64,000 bases of DNA from Cryoendolithus antarcticus (Eukaryota; Ascomycota; Dothideomycetes; Cladosporiales; Cladosporiaceae), in NCBI GenBank assembly GCA_002077065.1, contig NAJO01000054.1, positions 124,001-188,000 on the forward strand. Direction: 5' to 3'. Positions within the stretch are counted from its first letter, which is position 1. Every line of letters begins with the position of its first letter. Both the position numbers and the translations under genes were made by a program. Below are positions 63,424-64,000 of the stretch, piece by piece. The notes below the pieces were generated by a model. The model did no database searches. It worked only from the letters and a program-made list of their open reading frames with translations, and was not told the DNA's origin.

Positions 63424-64000
63424 CGCTGTGTTGTGTGGTCCAGAGTGTGACAGAAGAACATCATAGTCAACACTTCGTCCCTGTCAGATGAACTTCTTGG
63501 TGGAAGGCTACTGGCGCGGGATCGACAGGCGCTAGCGGCTGGCTGCTTGGCCGGGCGTATCGGGAGCTTCTTCTACTGCAGCTTCTTCTACTGCACGCAC
63601 GCGACCAGACTGGGACTGATATACTCTGATGATGTCGGGTTGTGAGCACGACTGCATTCACATGAACAACTGGATGGAATTGGAAAACTGAGACACGCTT
63701 TCCACATGATTGATCTCCATGTTCCGCCGCCTGCGCGTGCCACCAATCGACCACCTCCAACATCTGTCTAGCCACCATCGTAGAGCGTATGATATCAAGC
63801 AAGCCACCTCAAAGTCAGATCGCCTGCCCAGAAGGGTCAAAGGTACAGGGCCGTACCACGAGACCGCAGGCTCTCGCAACAAGGCCACTGACACTGCGGC
63901 CCTGTAATTCCTCGCCCCAACTGCATAGCTGCCGAGTCGAACAGGTCGACACCCGCACGACTCTGCTCAGTACTCTGACCCCTGCTTGATCGTATAAGGA
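63424..64000. other. Right edge of the window, 577 bp, no gene supported
   Basis: Promoter region of the MPP alpha gene. Overlapping frames of 65-110 codons occur on both strands (for example 63467-63802 reverse) without domains. A neighbouring gene may start beyond the edge. Confidence 0.4.

Noticed and set aside
1..64000. CRISPR array, tRNA, rRNA, transposon or tandem-repeat array
   Set aside because: No regularly spaced repeat, no cloverleaf-type A/B-box pair, no transposase or terminal inverted repeats were seen on reading both strands; a tRNAscan or repeat-search run would be decisive.

Overview
This window looks like chromosomal DNA of a filamentous ascomycete, most likely a dothideomycete. 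That placement is an inference from protein families and gene structure; no marker sequence was compared. Genes are dense and lie on both strands. Introns are about 39-74 bp with GT...AG ends and CTRAY-like branch sites. Coding regions are GC-rich, and fungal families such as Tom22, the Utr1-type NAD kinase, Tel1, Nup192, Rrp5, Las1, Ubc6 and the Ybp family are present. I see no rRNA, tRNA, CRISPR array, transposon or viral element.

Layout. 1-6986: partial hypothetical gene, a nine-exon glyoxalase II, a gene-poor stretch, an ATF/CREB-type bZIP factor and a basic, probably nucleolar protein. 7298-9705: Gfo/Idh/MocA oxidoreductase convergent with a proline-rich zinc-finger-like protein. 10331-13654: three mitochondrial genes (TOM22, glycine cleavage H protein, ribosomal protein bS6m) around a short F-box-like gene; the last two mitochondrial genes share a 183-bp divergent promoter. 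13925-28355: NUP192 and the giant kinase TEL1, divergently arranged. 29447-34656: TAF14, YRB1, a DUF4604-type protein and a basic hypothetical protein. 35065-42728: a YBP-like protein, UBC6 and LAS1 with overlapping stop codons, NAD kinase and a GST-fold protein. 43096-50878: RRP5 and a CDT2-like WD40 protein, divergent.

51242-58867 is the most unusual region. Three tandem paralogues of a multi-zinc-finger protein family (here A, B and C) each have a tiny first exon, a 39-40 bp A-tract intron that is strikingly conserved, and a conserved upstream block with a TATA-like element. Copy C is convergent with an intact secreted GH43 glycosidase. Downstream of copy B, in the same orientation, lies a 57-bp relic of the 3' end of a GH43 gene. 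This suggests that the duplicated unit was once a zinc-finger gene plus a GH43 gene. The window closes with a Dma1-type FHA-RING ubiquitin ligase and the alpha subunit of the mitochondrial processing peptidase.

Most genes are housekeeping genes: nucleolar rRNA processing (RRP5, LAS1), nuclear transport (NUP192, YRB1), genome surveillance (TEL1, CDT2, DMA1) and mitochondrial biogenesis (TOM22, MAS2, bS6m). Exon boundaries were derived by hand from splice signals, reading phase and family conservation. No database search or transcript data was available.
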